From Rossellomorea marisflavi (GTDB lineage: Bacteria > Bacillota > Bacilli > Bacillales > Bacillaceae_B): 64,000 bases of DNA. The notes beneath the pieces were generated by a model. It worked only from the letters and a program-made list of their open reading frames with translations, was not told where the DNA came from and searched no databases. Below are positions 54,136 through 63,274 of the stretch, piece after piece. Every line of letters starts with the position of its first letter. The stretch's first letter is position 1. The position numbers and the translations under genes were made by a program. The stretch is from NCBI RefSeq assembly GCF_009806575.1, contig NZ_CP047095.1, forward strand, positions 1,554,001 to 1,618,000, in the 5' to 3' direction.

Positions 54136-55680
54136 ATGAAAAGAAGAGTGTTATCTCTCATTTTAGTCCCGTTTCTTCTTTTTTACGCCCATCCGGTAGG
54201 TGCAGCTGAAAAAGAAGAGCGAATGTGGCAGGATGAATCGATTTACTTTTTGATGGTGGACCGGTTCAACAATGGGGATTCAAGCAATGACAAAAATGTG
54301 GACGCCAATGACCCGCTGAGTTATCAAGGGGGAGATTTCCAGGGGATCATCGATCGCTTGGATTACATTCAGGAGATGGGCTTCACAGCCATCTGGCTCA
54401 CCCCGATTTTTGAGAATCAGCCTGGGGGTTACCATGGATATTGGACCACCGACTATTATAAGACAGAAGAGCATTTCGGCTCGATCGAGACGTTTAAAAA
54501 GCTTGTGGAAGAAGCGCATAAACGCGATATGAAGATCATCCTCGATTTTGTCGTGAACCATGTCGGACCGGAGCATCCGTGGGTAACGGATCCTGCCAAA
54601 GCAGACTGGTTCCATGAAAAGCAGACGATGAATTTCGAAGATGAAGAAAGCGTTAAAAATGCATGGTTATATGACCTGCCCGATTTGAATACAGAGAATC
54701 AGGAAGTGAAGGAATACCTGATCGATGCCGCTAAATGGTGGATCAAGGAAACCGATATCGATGGGTATCGCCTCGATACCGTAAAGCACGTACCGAAGGA
54801 TTTTTGGGAGGACTTCACGAAAGAAGTGAAGGCGGAGAAGGATGATTTTTACCTTTTAGGCGAAATTTTTGACACGGATCCTGAAAAGATAGCAGAGTAC
54901 AATGGCGTGGGGATCGACGGATTCGTCAATGTACCGCAGGCGGAAGAAATGCGGCAGGTATTCAAGAAACCCGATACATCCATGGACCGCCTTTTCAATT
55001 TCTGGGGATACAATCAGACCTTTTATGAGAACCCTTACTTGATGGGTACCTTCATTGATAATCACGATATGAAACGGTTCACGCGATTGATGGTGGAAGA
55101 GAAGGAGTTCCCGGGGACGAGGTGGAAGCTCGCACTTACCTATATGTATACAACGCCTGGCATCCCGATCCTTTACTATGGTTCTGAAATTGCCGTCGAT
55201 GGGGGAGAAGATCCTGATAACCGGAGGCTGATGAATTTCCGGGCCGATAAAGAACTCATCGATTACATCACCCGCCTTGGGGAGCTGCGGAAGACCGAAC
55301 CCGCCCTCACAAGGGGAGAGATTGAAAACGTATACGAAAATGACGGTATGGGGATCTACAAGAGGACCTATAAAGATCAGACCCTGCTGATCGCGATCAA
55401 TAATACGACGGAAACACAAACGATCGATCTGACGGAAGACCAGTTGGAAGCAGATCAAGAGCTGAAGAGTCTTCTTACAACGGATCTTGTCAGGAGCGAT
55501 GGTGACGGAACCTATAAAATCGTCCTTGACCGTGAGGAATCGGAAATTTATGAGCTCAAGAGTAAATCCGGGCTCAATATCCCGTTCCTGGTCGCCCTTG
55601 GAATCGTTTACGTATTATTCATGGTATTCCTATATGTAGTGAAAAAACGGGGTAAAAAGATAAAGCATCAGAAAGAATAG
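54136..55680 (+). CDS. exported, membrane-anchored alpha-amylase (GH13)
   Basis: The 514-residue enzyme has a signal peptide (residues 1-23, ending PVGAA) and a GH13 barrel: DFVVNHVG, DGYRLDTVKH (nucleophile aspartate 214), LLGEIF (acid glutamate 243) and FIDNHD (aspartate 311). A C-terminal helix at about 488-505 (IPFLVALGIVYVLFMVFLYV) is followed by a lysine-rich tail (KKRGKKIKHQKE). It should therefore stay tethered to the outer membrane face with the tail inside. Degrading starch or long dextrins there would feed MdxE directly. The GGAGGAG site precedes the ATG, and the gene lies 38 bp after mdxG. Confidence 0.9.
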   Translation: MKRRVLSLILVPFLLFYAHPVGAAEKEERMWQDESIYFLMVDRFNNGDSSNDKNVDANDPLSYQGGDFQGIIDRLDYIQEMGFTAIWLTPIFENQPGGYHGYWTTDYYKTEEHFGSIETFKKLVEEAHKRDMKIILDFVVNHVGPEHPWVTDPAKADWFHEKQTMNFEDEESVKNAWLYDLPDLNTENQEVKEYLIDAAKWWIKETDIDGYRLDTVKHVPKDFWEDFTKEVKAEKDDFYLLGEIFDTDPEKIAEYNGVGIDGFVNVPQAEEMRQVFKKPDTSMDRLFNFWGYNQTFYENPYLMGTFIDNHDMKRFTRLMVEEKEFPGTRWKLALTYMYTTPGIPILYYGSEIAVDGGEDPDNRRLMNFRADKELIDYITRLGELRKTEPALTRGEIENVYENDGMGIYKRTYKDQTLLIAINNTTETQTIDLTEDQLEADQELKSLLTTDLVRSDGDGTYKIVLDREESEIYELKSKSGLNIPFLVALGIVYVLFMVFLYVVKKRGKKIKHQKE

Positions 55681-55691
55681 AGGTGGAATAC

Positions 55692-56714
55692 ATGGCGATT
55701 ACCATAAAGGATGTGGCAAGGCTTGCGGACGTCGCTCCTTCGACGGTTTCCCGCGTCATTGCCAATAATCCAAGAATCAGTGAGAAGACGAAGAAGAAGG
55801 TTAGGGAAGCCATGACCGAGCTCGGATATCACCCTAACTTCATCGCCAGAAGCCTCGCCAATCAATCGACACAGGTCCTGGGTCTGGTCATGCCCGGTTC
55901 CACGAGCACATTCTCACAAAATCCATTCTTCCCGACCGTATTGAGGGGACTCAGTGAAGGCGCACATAAGGAACAATACGCCCTGCAGATGTCCACGGGT
56001 CAGACAGAAGAGGAAATTTACGAAGGTATTGTACAGATGGTCCAGGGAGGAAGGGTGGACGGGATCGTCCTTCTATACTCCCGGGTGGAAGACCGGGTGA
56101 TGAACTATCTGAGGGAAAGGGATTTTCCTTTTGTGATGATCGGGAAGCCTTACAAATATGCCGAAGAAATCACCCATGTGGACAATGACAATTTCCGGGC
56201 GACAAAAGAGGTGACCGAGTATCTGTTGAATCTCGGTCATACGTGCATTGGATTCATCGGTGGAGATCTGAATCTCGTAGTGACGGTCGAGCGTCTATTG
56301 GGCTATGAGAAAGCGCTGGGTGAGGTCGGGCTTGAGCTTCATGATGACTACATCATCCATGAGGAATTCCTTCTGGAAGGCGGCCGCGAAGCGATCAATG
56401 AGCTGATGCAGCTCGATGAACCACCTACGGCCCTGGTGGTGGCAGACGATCTGATGGCCCTAGGGGTACTCAATACCCTGGATGAGATGGGGATCTCGGT
56501 GCCGGATGATATCTCCATCGTCAGCTTCAACAACGTCTTGCTGGCGGAGATGTCCCGTCCACCCCTGACCTCGGTCGATATCAACATCTTCAAGCTTGGG
56601 AATGAGGCAGCGAAGAATTTGATTCAGAAGATCAAAGATCCCCTGGAGCCGGTGAAGCGGATCATCGTTCCTCATTGCATAGTCGAAAGGCAATCGTGCG
56701 CGCGTAAGAGATGA
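55692..56714 (+). CDS. LacI-family maltose/maltodextrin regulator (MdxR/MalR-like)
   Basis: A 340-residue repressor-type protein. The N-terminal LacI helix-turn-helix ITIKDVARLADVAPSTVSRV, then the hinge NPRISEKTKKKVREAM and ELGYHPNFIARSLANQ, precede a sugar-binding domain (about residues 60-330) with the DDISIVSFNN segment. The ATG at 55692 after AGAGGTGG is the best start; a GTG three codons earlier is less likely. It is the last gene of the mdx cluster and probably controls the operators before mdxE. The closest B. subtilis counterpart by context is YvdE (MdxR). Confidence 0.88.
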   Translation: MAITIKDVARLADVAPSTVSRVIANNPRISEKTKKKVREAMTELGYHPNFIARSLANQSTQVLGLVMPGSTSTFSQNPFFPTVLRGLSEGAHKEQYALQMSTGQTEEEIYEGIVQMVQGGRVDGIVLLYSRVEDRVMNYLRERDFPFVMIGKPYKYAEEITHVDNDNFRATKEVTEYLLNLGHTCIGFIGGDLNLVVTVERLLGYEKALGEVGLELHDDYIIHEEFLLEGGREAINELMQLDEPPTALVVADDLMALGVLNTLDEMGISVPDDISIVSFNNVLLAEMSRPPLTSVDINIFKLGNEAAKNLIQKIKDPLEPVKRIIVPHCIVERQSCARKR

Positions 56715-56724
56715 AGGCGGGCAA

Positions 56725-56758
56725 GCAAAAAGGCATTCCGATCGGAATGCCTTTTTGC
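56725..56758. terminator. bidirectional terminator between the mdx cluster and the SDR gene
   Basis: GCAAAAAGGCATTCC pairs perfectly with GGAATGCCTTTTTGC around GATC, with A and T tracts on both sides. Confidence 0.93.
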
Positions 56759-56768
56759 TTTGGTTCTG

Positions 56769-57641
56769 TCATCCGTTCACGATCATGCCGCCATTGACAT
56801 GAATCATTTGACCTGAAACGTAGGTGGAGTCAGAGCTGGCGAGGTATACGTAAGCCGGGGCAAGCTCGAATGGTTGTCCCGCTCTTCCCATCGGTGTATT
56901 GCCACCGAATTGTGAAACCTTTTCCGAGGTGAAGGTGGAGGGGATCAGCGGCGTCCAGATCGGCCCCGGAGCCACACCATTCACCCTGATACCTTTTGAA
57001 GCGATATTGTCGGCAAGGGAACGGGTGAAACTGACAATGGCCCCCTTGGTGGCCGAATAATCGATCAGATCCTTACTGCCTTTATACGCGGTGATGGATG
57101 CCGTATTGATGATGGAAGCCCCCTCTTTCAAGTGGGGAAGTGCAGCGCGGGTCACATAGAACATGGAGAAGATATTGGTCCTGAATGTGCGCTCCAGCTG
57201 TTCATCATCGATCTCTTCAAGCCCCGCTTGTGGATGCTGTTCAGCAGCATTGTTCACGAGAACGTCCAGTTTGCCGAAGCGGGAGATCGTCTTTTCCACA
57301 AGCTCTTTGCAGAAATGGGAATCCCCGATATCACCCGGGATGAGCTCACAGCTGACGCCTTCCGCTTCTACGAGCTCTTTCGTTTTTTGTGCGTCTTCAT
57401 GTTCATCCAGATACGAAATGACCACATCGGCTCCTTCACGTGCGAAATACCACGCAACTGAACGTCCGATTCCACTGTCTCCTCCAGTGATAAGGGCTAC
57501 TTCCCCTTCCAGTTTGCCACTGCCTTTGTAGTTTTGATCGGTATGGATCGGCTGTGGGTTCATTTCATCGATTGTACCGGGCTGGTGATCCTGATGCTGA
57601 GGGGGGAATTGCTGATTTTTTTGTTGGGACAATGAAAACAC
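56769..57641 (-). CDS. yhxD: YhdF/YhxD-type short-chain dehydrogenase (general stress type)
   Basis: A 290-residue classical-type SDR with a long glutamine- and proline-rich N-terminal extension (about residues 1-40). The nucleotide motif GGDSGIGRSVAWYFAREGAD is followed by NNAAEQ and the catalytic YSATKGAIV (tyrosine and lysine), with a serine in IINTASITAYKGS. This extended form matches the YhxD/YhdF/YdaD stress-induced dehydrogenases of Bacillus; the substrate is not established. A lone gene, with GGAGTG before the ATG. Confidence 0.83.
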   Translation of the reverse strand: MFSLSQQKNQQFPPQHQDHQPGTIDEMNPQPIHTDQNYKGSGKLEGEVALITGGDSGIGRSVAWYFAREGADVVISYLDEHEDAQKTKELVEAEGVSCELIPGDIGDSHFCKELVEKTISRFGKLDVLVNNAAEQHPQAGLEEIDDEQLERTFRTNIFSMFYVTRAALPHLKEGASIINTASITAYKGSKDLIDYSATKGAIVSFTRSLADNIASKGIRVNGVAPGPIWTPLIPSTFTSEKVSQFGGNTPMGRAGQPFELAPAYVYLASSDSTYVSGQMIHVNGGMIVNG

Positions 57642-57717
57642 TCCTTCTTGATATTTAGTAACATGGAATAGTGTTTACCCAACCTTTGGAAATCATAACG
57701 TCTACTGTACAGATTTT

Positions 57718-59081
57718 TCACTTGCAAGATTCCGGTCGATCCATTTCAGCCTCAGCCTTATAGCCGACCATGTTCAACAGTCCTTTTGGTGAAGAAAATG
57801 GTGGGGCGTAGCACGTTTCGATTTCCTGAAGTCCTGTGATGGTGATGCCCCCGTATATGGCGGTAGCGAGGATGTCGATTTGTTTATCGGTTTTTTCTTC
57901 GCCGATGACGCTCCCACCGTAGATTTTACCGCTGCCGGGATCAAAGTGGACACGTATGTATAGATCCTTTGCTCCGGGGTAGTAGGCGGCATGGGATTTC
58001 CCTTTATGGACAATGGTCTTGAACCGGTAGCCCTTCTTTTTCAATTCCTTTTCCCCTAGACCTGTGGAAGCGACGTGGAGATCAAAAACTTTCGCGATGG
58101 CCGTTCCGAGCATCCCGTGGAATGGCACGGAATCCCCTGTGATATGTCTCGCGATGACATAAGCCTGACGATGGGCGGGCCATGCGAGGGGCACCTGCTT
58201 AGGGGCGTGATCGATGAAATCGATGGACTCGACGGCGTCCCCGACACAGTAGATGGAAGGGTCGTCGGTTTGCATGAATTCATTCGCCTTGACTCCCCCG
58301 ATTCACCTAGAGATAGCCCGGCCTGTTCTGCGAGGGAGTTGTTCGGTTTGATCCCGACTGCAAGGAGCAGGCAATCTGCCTGGATGATCTTACCGCTATC
58401 GAGTTTAAGCTGATCAGGTCCCGCCACTTCTTGCAGCCCATCGTCAAGAAAAACATCGACTCTGTTTTCCTCGAGGTGCTTCTGGACGATTTCAGCCGCT
58501 TCAGGGTCAATGATATGGATGAGCTGGGGAGAGCGCTCCACCACTGCTACGTTCATGCCTAGTCCTGAAAGGTTTTCCGCCATCTCCACCCCGATGTAGC
58601 CTCCGCCGATGATGGCGCAGGAAGTCGGCTTTTCTGTGGTAAGGTATTGCTTCATCCGGTCCATGTCCGCTACCGTCCGCAGATGGAAGGCAGGGATCTG
58701 CTCTAGGCCCGGAATATCAGGGAGGATGGAGGAGGCACCGGTGGCAAGAACCAGTGCGTCATAGGTCTCTTTATAATCCTCATTGGTGGAATGATTGCGA
58801 ATATGTAAGGTTTTATGGTCCCGGTCGATCTTCAATGCCTCATGCTTCATCCTGACATCCAGCCCTTTTTTGGTTTGAAGGGATTCAGGAGTGGCGGCGA
58901 ACAGGCTTTCACGGTCCTTGATCACATCCCCGAGATAATAGGGCATCCCGCAGGCGCCGTAAGAGAGGTGGTCGGTTCTTTCAAGGACGATGATTTCCAT
59001 TGTTTCATCCAGCTTCCTGAGCTGGGATGCCGTGGTGGCACCGCCTCCGACTGCACCGATGATGATCACTTTTTTCGTCAT
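57718..59081 (-). pseudogene. cdr: CoA-disulfide reductase, frameshifted
   Basis: The N-terminal 265 codons, from the ATG at 59081, encode the FAD domain (IIIGAVGGGATTASQLRKL), the redox motif SYGACGMPYYLGD with cysteine 44, and the NAD domain AIIGGGYIGVEMAENL. The frame is lost at 58295-58299, where five Cs (Gs on the gene strand) replace six; reading resumes in the next frame as EFMQTDDPSIYCVGDAVE and runs to 57718. Repaired, it would be 454 residues. The single cysteine and the absence of a rhodanese domain fit CoA-disulfide or related reductases that keep low-molecular-weight thiols reduced. An assembly error is likely. Confidence 0.87.
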
Positions 59082-59094
59082 GTTCTACCTCCTA

Positions 59095-59132
59095 AAATAA
59101 AAAGTCCGATGGGTTTATGATACCCATCGGAC
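59095..59132 (-). terminator. terminator after yajQ
   Basis: TGTCCGATGGGT pairs with ACCCATCGGACT around a short loop on the minus strand and is followed by TTTTATTTT. Confidence 0.88.
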
Positions 59133-59151
59133 AGAGAGAAGAAACGGGGGA

Positions 59152-59643
59152 TCAGCGGAAGTTCACAAACTGGACGTCGATGGAGAGGTCGGCTCCCCTG
59201 ACGGCTGCCATGATCTTCTGCAGATCATCCTTGCTTTTCCCCGTAACCCGGACCTGGTCATCCTGCACCTGGCTTTTGACCTTCACGCCGGATTGCTTGA
59301 TCAGCAGATTGATTTTTTTTGCATTTTCCTTATCGATTCCCTGTACCAGCTTGGCACGCTGACGCACGGTACCACCGGAAGCACCTTCAAGCTTGCTGTA
59401 GTCGAGATTCTTGACAGGCACATTGCGCTTGATCAGCTTTCCAAGCAGGACATCTTTCAGTTGGTTCATCTTGAACTCATCATCCGAAATCAGGACGAGC
59501 TCCTCCCCGTCAAGTGTGATATCGCTTTTGCTCCCTTTGAAATCATAGCGTGTCTTGACTTCCTTCAGTGCAATTTGAATCGCATTGCTTACCTCAGACA
59601 TATCAACCTGTGAAACGATATCAAATGAATTTTCTTTTGCCAT
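59152..59643 (-). CDS. yajQ: YajQ-family nucleotide-binding protein (YitK)
   Basis: The 163-residue protein starts [20 protein letters not shown] and contains [30 protein letters not shown] and the [20 protein letters not shown] end. That is the full YajQ fold of two ferredoxin-like halves. Some family members bind c-di-GMP or other nucleotides and act on transcription factors; the role in Bacillus is unknown. The ATG at 59643 follows GGAGGG, and the upstream open frame has no family similarity. Confidence 0.93.
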   Translation of the reverse strand: MAKENSFDIVSQVDMSEVSNAIQIALKEVKTRYDFKGSKSDITLDGEELVLISDDEFKMNQLKDVLLGKLIKRNVPVKNLDYSKLEGASGGTVRQRAKLVQGIDKENAKKINLLIKQSGVKVKSQVQDDQVRVTGKSKDDLQKIMAAVRGADLSIDVQFVNFR

Positions 59644-59756
59644 ATGTAAATCCCTCCGTATATGCATGATTCTTTTTCTCTTATTAAAATACCACCTGGG
59701 CCGGTATAAAGTACAGGATATTCCCCTTATGGGATGGATTTCTTGAATGATCGGCA

Positions 59757-59785
59757 ACAAAAAAGCCGCCTTAGAATAAGGCGGC
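59757..59785 (-). terminator. terminator after the 43-residue gene
   Basis: GCCGCCTTA pairs with TAAGGCGGC around TTC on the minus strand and is followed by six Ts. Confidence 0.9.
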
Positions 59786-59791
59786 AGCTGA

Positions 59792-59923
59792 TCAAAGATG
59801 ATCGGTTTTTTTGGAAAATTGATGTTTACCTGCTTCTCTGTTCTTTTCTTTCAGCTTGTTCTTTTTTTGAAGCAGGGCGTTATTGTCCCTGGCTTTCTTC
59901 TCGTTATCTGATGTATGTGACAT
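59792..59923 (-). CDS. small basic hydrophilic protein, possibly DUF3941
   Basis: A 43-residue protein, [20 protein letters not shown] onward, ending [10 protein letters not shown]. The GGAGGG site is seven bases before the ATG, and its own terminator follows seven bases after the stop. Together these make a convincing tiny gene between degV and yajQ. The KKARDNNAL pattern recalls the short DUF3941 proteins of Bacillus, from memory and unchecked. No structured domain is expected. Confidence 0.7.
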   Translation of the reverse strand: MSHTSDNEKKARDNNALLQKKNKLKEKNREAGKHQFSKKTDHL

Positions 59924-59975
59924 GATATACCCTCCTTTCCCTTAGTATGGGCAGGGTGGGGAGGAATATGTCTTA

Positions 59976-60824
59976 TCAGTTCAAGAAATAGATGGCGAGG
60001 GTTCCGGTGCCTGTATGAGAACCCACGGCACATCCAATAATATTGATGGTAACGTCCTTAGGAGAGAAACGCTCTTCAATCATCGCTTTCATCTCTAGGG
60101 CAAGCTCTTCATCATCTCCATGTGAAATGCCGATTGTCTGTTGGGAAAGGTTGTTTCCGCGTTCTTCCATCAGATCGAGGATGCGCTTCAGGAGCTTCTT
60201 CTTCCCGCGATGTTTTTCAAGTGGCACGAGTTTACCATCTTCCACATGAAGAAGGGGCTTAATATTCAACAGCCCTCCAAGGAATGCAGAAGCTTTTGAT
60301 ACACGACCGCCCTTGGCGAGATATTCCAAGTCTTCGACGGTGAACAAATGCTCCATATGCTCCACATGGTAGCGTGCCGTTTCCAGGATTTCATCCTTGG
60401 TGCCGCCGGCATGGAGTACTTCAGCAGTCTTGATGACCGACAGTCCGTATCCAAGGGATGCGCTCTTGGAATCGATGATGGTCAAATCAAGATCAGGATA
60501 CTCTTCCTTCACCTGATCCCTGATCATCACCGCTGTCTGATAGGTCCCTGACAGTTGGGAGGAGAAGGCGATGTAGACACCTGCATCGCCGGATTTGGCC
60601 AACTCTGTGAACGTCCTCAGGAACATATCGGGTGAAACCTGGGAGGTCTTCGGAACATGACCTTCGCGGATTTTATCAAATACTTCCTTGGGCTGGATCG
60701 TGACAAGGTCTTCATAATCATGTCCGTCAATATGTACCTGCAGTGGAAGCAGTTCTATGTTGGGTTGGTCGAAGAAAGTTACCGGCAGGTCGCTGGCACT
60801 ATCAGCAAAAAGTTTTACGTTCAT
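59976..60824 (-). CDS. yitS: DegV-family fatty-acid-binding protein (YitS)
   Basis: The 282-residue protein has the DegV two-domain fold: ADSASDLP at the start, TSQVSPDMF, FSSQLSGTYQTA, IDSKSASLGYGL, and the C-terminal GCAVGSHTGTGTLAIYF. DegV/FakB proteins bind a fatty acid and can present it to a FakA kinase. AAAGGTG lies six bases before the ATG at 60824. It diverges from yitT, the same pair as in B. subtilis. Confidence 0.93.
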   Translation of the reverse strand: MNVKLFADSASDLPVTFFDQPNIELLPLQVHIDGHDYEDLVTIQPKEVFDKIREGHVPKTSQVSPDMFLRTFTELAKSGDAGVYIAFSSQLSGTYQTAVMIRDQVKEEYPDLDLTIIDSKSASLGYGLSVIKTAEVLHAGGTKDEILETARYHVEHMEHLFTVEDLEYLAKGGRVSKASAFLGGLLNIKPLLHVEDGKLVPLEKHRGKKKLLKRILDLMEERGNNLSQQTIGISHGDDEELALEMKAMIEERFSPKDVTINIIGCAVGSHTGTGTLAIYFLN

Positions 60825-60990
60825 ATCTATCACCTTTTTTCGTTATATAGGTTTAGTCTAGCTATTTTTCAGTAAAAGCACAATCCATAGTTATTCAAAT
60901 TCCTGTACATAAGGATCATGTGCAAGGGGTTTAGCTATGATAAAGTGTGGAACATAAGGAACAATGACACTTGCCGAAGGAGTTCGATTC

Positions 60991-61845
60991 ATGAAGAAAA
61001 TGCACGTTACCCTGGAAGCGAAGAAGTTTTTTGTTGTATTGGTAGGGGCAGTCCTCGGGGCTGTCGCCATGAACTTCTTCCTGATTCCTGCTAATGTATA
61101 TGCAAGTGGATTCACTGGTATGGCTCAATTATTATCCAGCCTCCTGAAGGAATTCACACCGTTTCACCTGTCTACAGGTATTTTATTATTCATACTGAAC
61201 ATACCCGTCACCATCTTGGGATGGATGAAGGTGGGTAGGTCCTTTACGATCTACAGCTTCGTCTCGGTTTTCCTCACTTCATTCTTCCTTGAAGTCATCC
61301 CTGTGGTGGAGCTTTCACCCGATATCCTTCTCAATGCCGTATTCGGAGGGGTCATTGCAGCAGTTGGGGTCGGTCTCACCCTGAAATACGGTGCTTCGAC
61401 CGGAGGGATGGATATCATCGCCATGATCCTTTCCAGGTTGAAGGACAGACCGGTCGGAACCTATTTCTTCATTATGAATTCAATCATCATCGTTTCTGCG
61501 GGCTTTTTGTATGGATGGGAAAAATCTCTTTATACGCTGGTGACGCTTTATGTGACGACCAGGGTCATCGACGCCATCCATACGCGGCATGAAAAGCTTA
61601 CCGCTATGATCATCACGAAAAGGACACAGGAACTGAAGGACGCCATCCATGCGAAGCTTGTGAGGGGGATTACGACGGTACCGGCCAAAGGGGCATTTTC
61701 CGGGGAAGATAAAGAAATGCTCATCATCGTCATTTCCAGATATGAGCTGTATGAACTGGAGCATACCATCAAGGAAGTCGATCCCCAGGCTTTTACGAAT
61801 ATCGTCCAGACGACGGGGGTATTCGGTTTTTTCAGGAAAGACTAA
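60991..61845 (+). CDS. yitT: YitT-family membrane protein (DUF161/DUF2179)
   Basis: The 284-residue protein has five or six helices in the first 180 residues (GAVLGAVAMNFFLIPANVYA, KYGASTGGMDIIAMILSR) and a C-terminal soluble DUF2179 domain (TAMIITKRTQELKDAIHAKL onward, ending TNIVQTTGVFGFF). It is thought to be a transporter, but the substrate is unknown. I chose the ATG at 60991 after GAAGGAG; an open frame from 60964 lacks a ribosome site. Confidence 0.9.
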   Translation: MKKMHVTLEAKKFFVVLVGAVLGAVAMNFFLIPANVYASGFTGMAQLLSSLLKEFTPFHLSTGILLFILNIPVTILGWMKVGRSFTIYSFVSVFLTSFFLEVIPVVELSPDILLNAVFGGVIAAVGVGLTLKYGASTGGMDIIAMILSRLKDRPVGTYFFIMNSIIIVSAGFLYGWEKSLYTLVTLYVTTRVIDAIHTRHEKLTAMIITKRTQELKDAIHAKLVRGITTVPAKGAFSGEDKEMLIIVISRYELYELEHTIKEVDPQAFTNIVQTTGVFGFFRKD

Positions 61846-61848
61846 ACA

Positions 61849-61879
61849 AAAGGGCAGCCGTTCAACGGCTGCCCTTTGC
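61849..61879. terminator. bidirectional terminator between yitT and the DUF3813 gene
   Basis: AAAGGGCAGCCGTT pairs with AACGGCTGCCCTTT around two bases. T tracts are short on both strands. Confidence 0.8.
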
Positions 61880-61884
61880 ATTTC

Positions 61885-62064
61885 TTACGATAAGCGGTTC
61901 AACTCATCCTGCATGGAGTGAAGCTGCTTTTTCTCCTCGTTATTCGAGTTTGCAAATGCGGAGGAGAGGGCATTTTTCGCTTTCTGTATCGCCTGTGGAT
62001 CCGTTTGAGAGCCACAGGCTTCCTCTACTGCGGTCCGGGCCTGTCGGAAAAGTGGATTTGCCAT
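61885..62064 (-). CDS. DUF3813-type small protein
   Basis: A 59-residue acidic, helical protein beginning MANPLFRQARTAVEEACGSQ and continuing KAKNALSSAFANSNNEEKKQ, which I recognise as DUF3813. The ribosome site GGAGGT overlaps the end of the upstream 47-residue gene, so the two are translated as a pair. The function is unknown. Confidence 0.8.
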   Translation of the reverse strand: MANPLFRQARTAVEEACGSQTDPQAIQKAKNALSSAFANSNNEEKKQLHSMQDELNRLS

Positions 62065-62065
62065 G

Positions 62066-62209
62066 TTACAGACCTCCGTCGTAAGGAGTATTGGAAAGCT
62101 TCCTTGCTTCTGCCTCGGCATAAGTCAAATGGTATGGAATGCGTTCATCATGTTTGGAGACCGCATTTTTTCCTTGCTGTACAAAACGCTTGGATTTGTT
62201 CCTTCCCAT
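62066..62209 (-). CDS. 47-residue basic protein, unknown
   Basis: The frame reads MGRNKSKRFVQQGKNAVSKH, then DERIPYHLTYAEAEARKLSN and a short end. AGGGGTGG precedes the ATG by five bases. Its stop lies one base before the DUF3813 start, indicating coupled translation. I do not recognise the family, though such small basic proteins next to yizC-like genes seem common in Bacillus. Confidence 0.62.
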   Translation of the reverse strand: MGRNKSKRFVQQGKNAVSKHDERIPYHLTYAEAEARKLSNTPYDGGL

Positions 62210-62314
62210 CCTAACCACCCCTTATCGAAGTTGGAGCACCCTTCGGATGCTCCTGATTAGTATGGCTGAAATCCGGCGAATTACGTGAGCAAGTATTACC
62301 CTCCATTGCCAGGA

Positions 62315-63124
62315 TTACAATCCAAGATGCCTTTCGAGGAATCTTCCTATCCCATCGTCTTGATTACTTTCCGTGATATGATTGGCAAGGTCTTTAAGGG
62401 GATCAATGGCGTTCCCCATGGCCACACCCGTTCCTGCATATTGGATCATTTCAAGATCATTATCTTCGTCTCCGAAAGCGATGATGCGGTCTTGTGGAAT
62501 CTGTAGGCTTGAGGCTACCTTTTCGATGCCGACTGCTTTATTCAGGCCGGTTTTGACGATTTCGATGATGTGCCAAGGGGCGGCCCAGCGGCGGTGATCG
62601 ATCAGTTCCGCATGGACGTCATCAAGGTGGGATCGAATCTCGGGAACATCGTGTTCGTCAGCATGGATCAGCATGGAAGTGGGGTGGTCTTTCAATACCT
62701 GACGTATATCACCGGTAGAGATGGATGGATTCCCCATCATGAATACATCGATGATTTTTTCATCATGATAGTGAAGGTACACATCATCCTTCACTTCCGC
62801 GACGATATTCTGGAATTTGAAGCCATGACAGGCATCAATGATCTGCTTGGCTGTTTCAAGGTCCATCGGCTCATGATGGACCCCCCAGGAAGGGTCCTCC
62901 GGGTGATGGACGAATGCCCCGTTAAAGTTGACAATCGGAGTCGTGAGTCCCATCTGCTTATAGTAAAGCTCACTCGCGCGGAATGGCCTGCCTGTGGCGA
63001 TCATCACCTCATGCCCATTTTTCCTGGCTTTATTGAGGGTCTCCAACGTGCGTACGGATATTTTCTTTTCATCGGTAAGCAAGGTTCCGTCCAGGTCAAG
63101 GACGATAAGATGTTTTTCTTTCAT
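62315..63124 (-). CDS. yitU: Cof-type HAD phosphatase YitU
   Basis: The 269-residue HAD hydrolase has motif I DLDGTLLTD (aspartates 10 and 12), ATGRPFRAS (motif II), a C2-type cap of about 110 residues, and motifs III/IV in NKAVGIEKVA and IAFGDEDNDLEMI. Family members dephosphorylate sugar phosphates, pyridoxal phosphate or the riboflavin intermediate; YitU has been linked to that last step in B. subtilis. The ATG at 63124 follows GGGGGA. It diverges from yitV, as in B. subtilis. Confidence 0.9.
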   Translation of the reverse strand: MKEKHLIVLDLDGTLLTDEKKISVRTLETLNKARKNGHEVMIATGRPFRASELYYKQMGLTTPIVNFNGAFVHHPEDPSWGVHHEPMDLETAKQIIDACHGFKFQNIVAEVKDDVYLHYHDEKIIDVFMMGNPSISTGDIRQVLKDHPTSMLIHADEHDVPEIRSHLDDVHAELIDHRRWAAPWHIIEIVKTGLNKAVGIEKVASSLQIPQDRIIAFGDEDNDLEMIQYAGTGVAMGNAIDPLKDLANHITESNQDDGIGRFLERHLGL

Positions 63125-63274
63125 ATTCACTAATCCCCCATCTATATGTTCTCTAGTTGTAGTGTACGCATAAGGCAGCATACTTGTCCACTGCACGGAA
63201 GGCCAAATAATATACATGCCCCTTCCACTAGGATATCATAGGAAGGAAGCCATACCCGGAAGGAGCGGACGATT

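Noticed and set aside
57718-58275. Independent 185-residue oxidoreductase gene
   Set aside because: It has no FAD fold of its own and continues exactly where the upstream reductase loses frame.
62235-62258. Hairpin GGAGCAYCC...GGRTGCTCC downstream of yitU
   Set aside because: The stem is good, but no T tract follows on the minus strand, so I do not call it a terminator.
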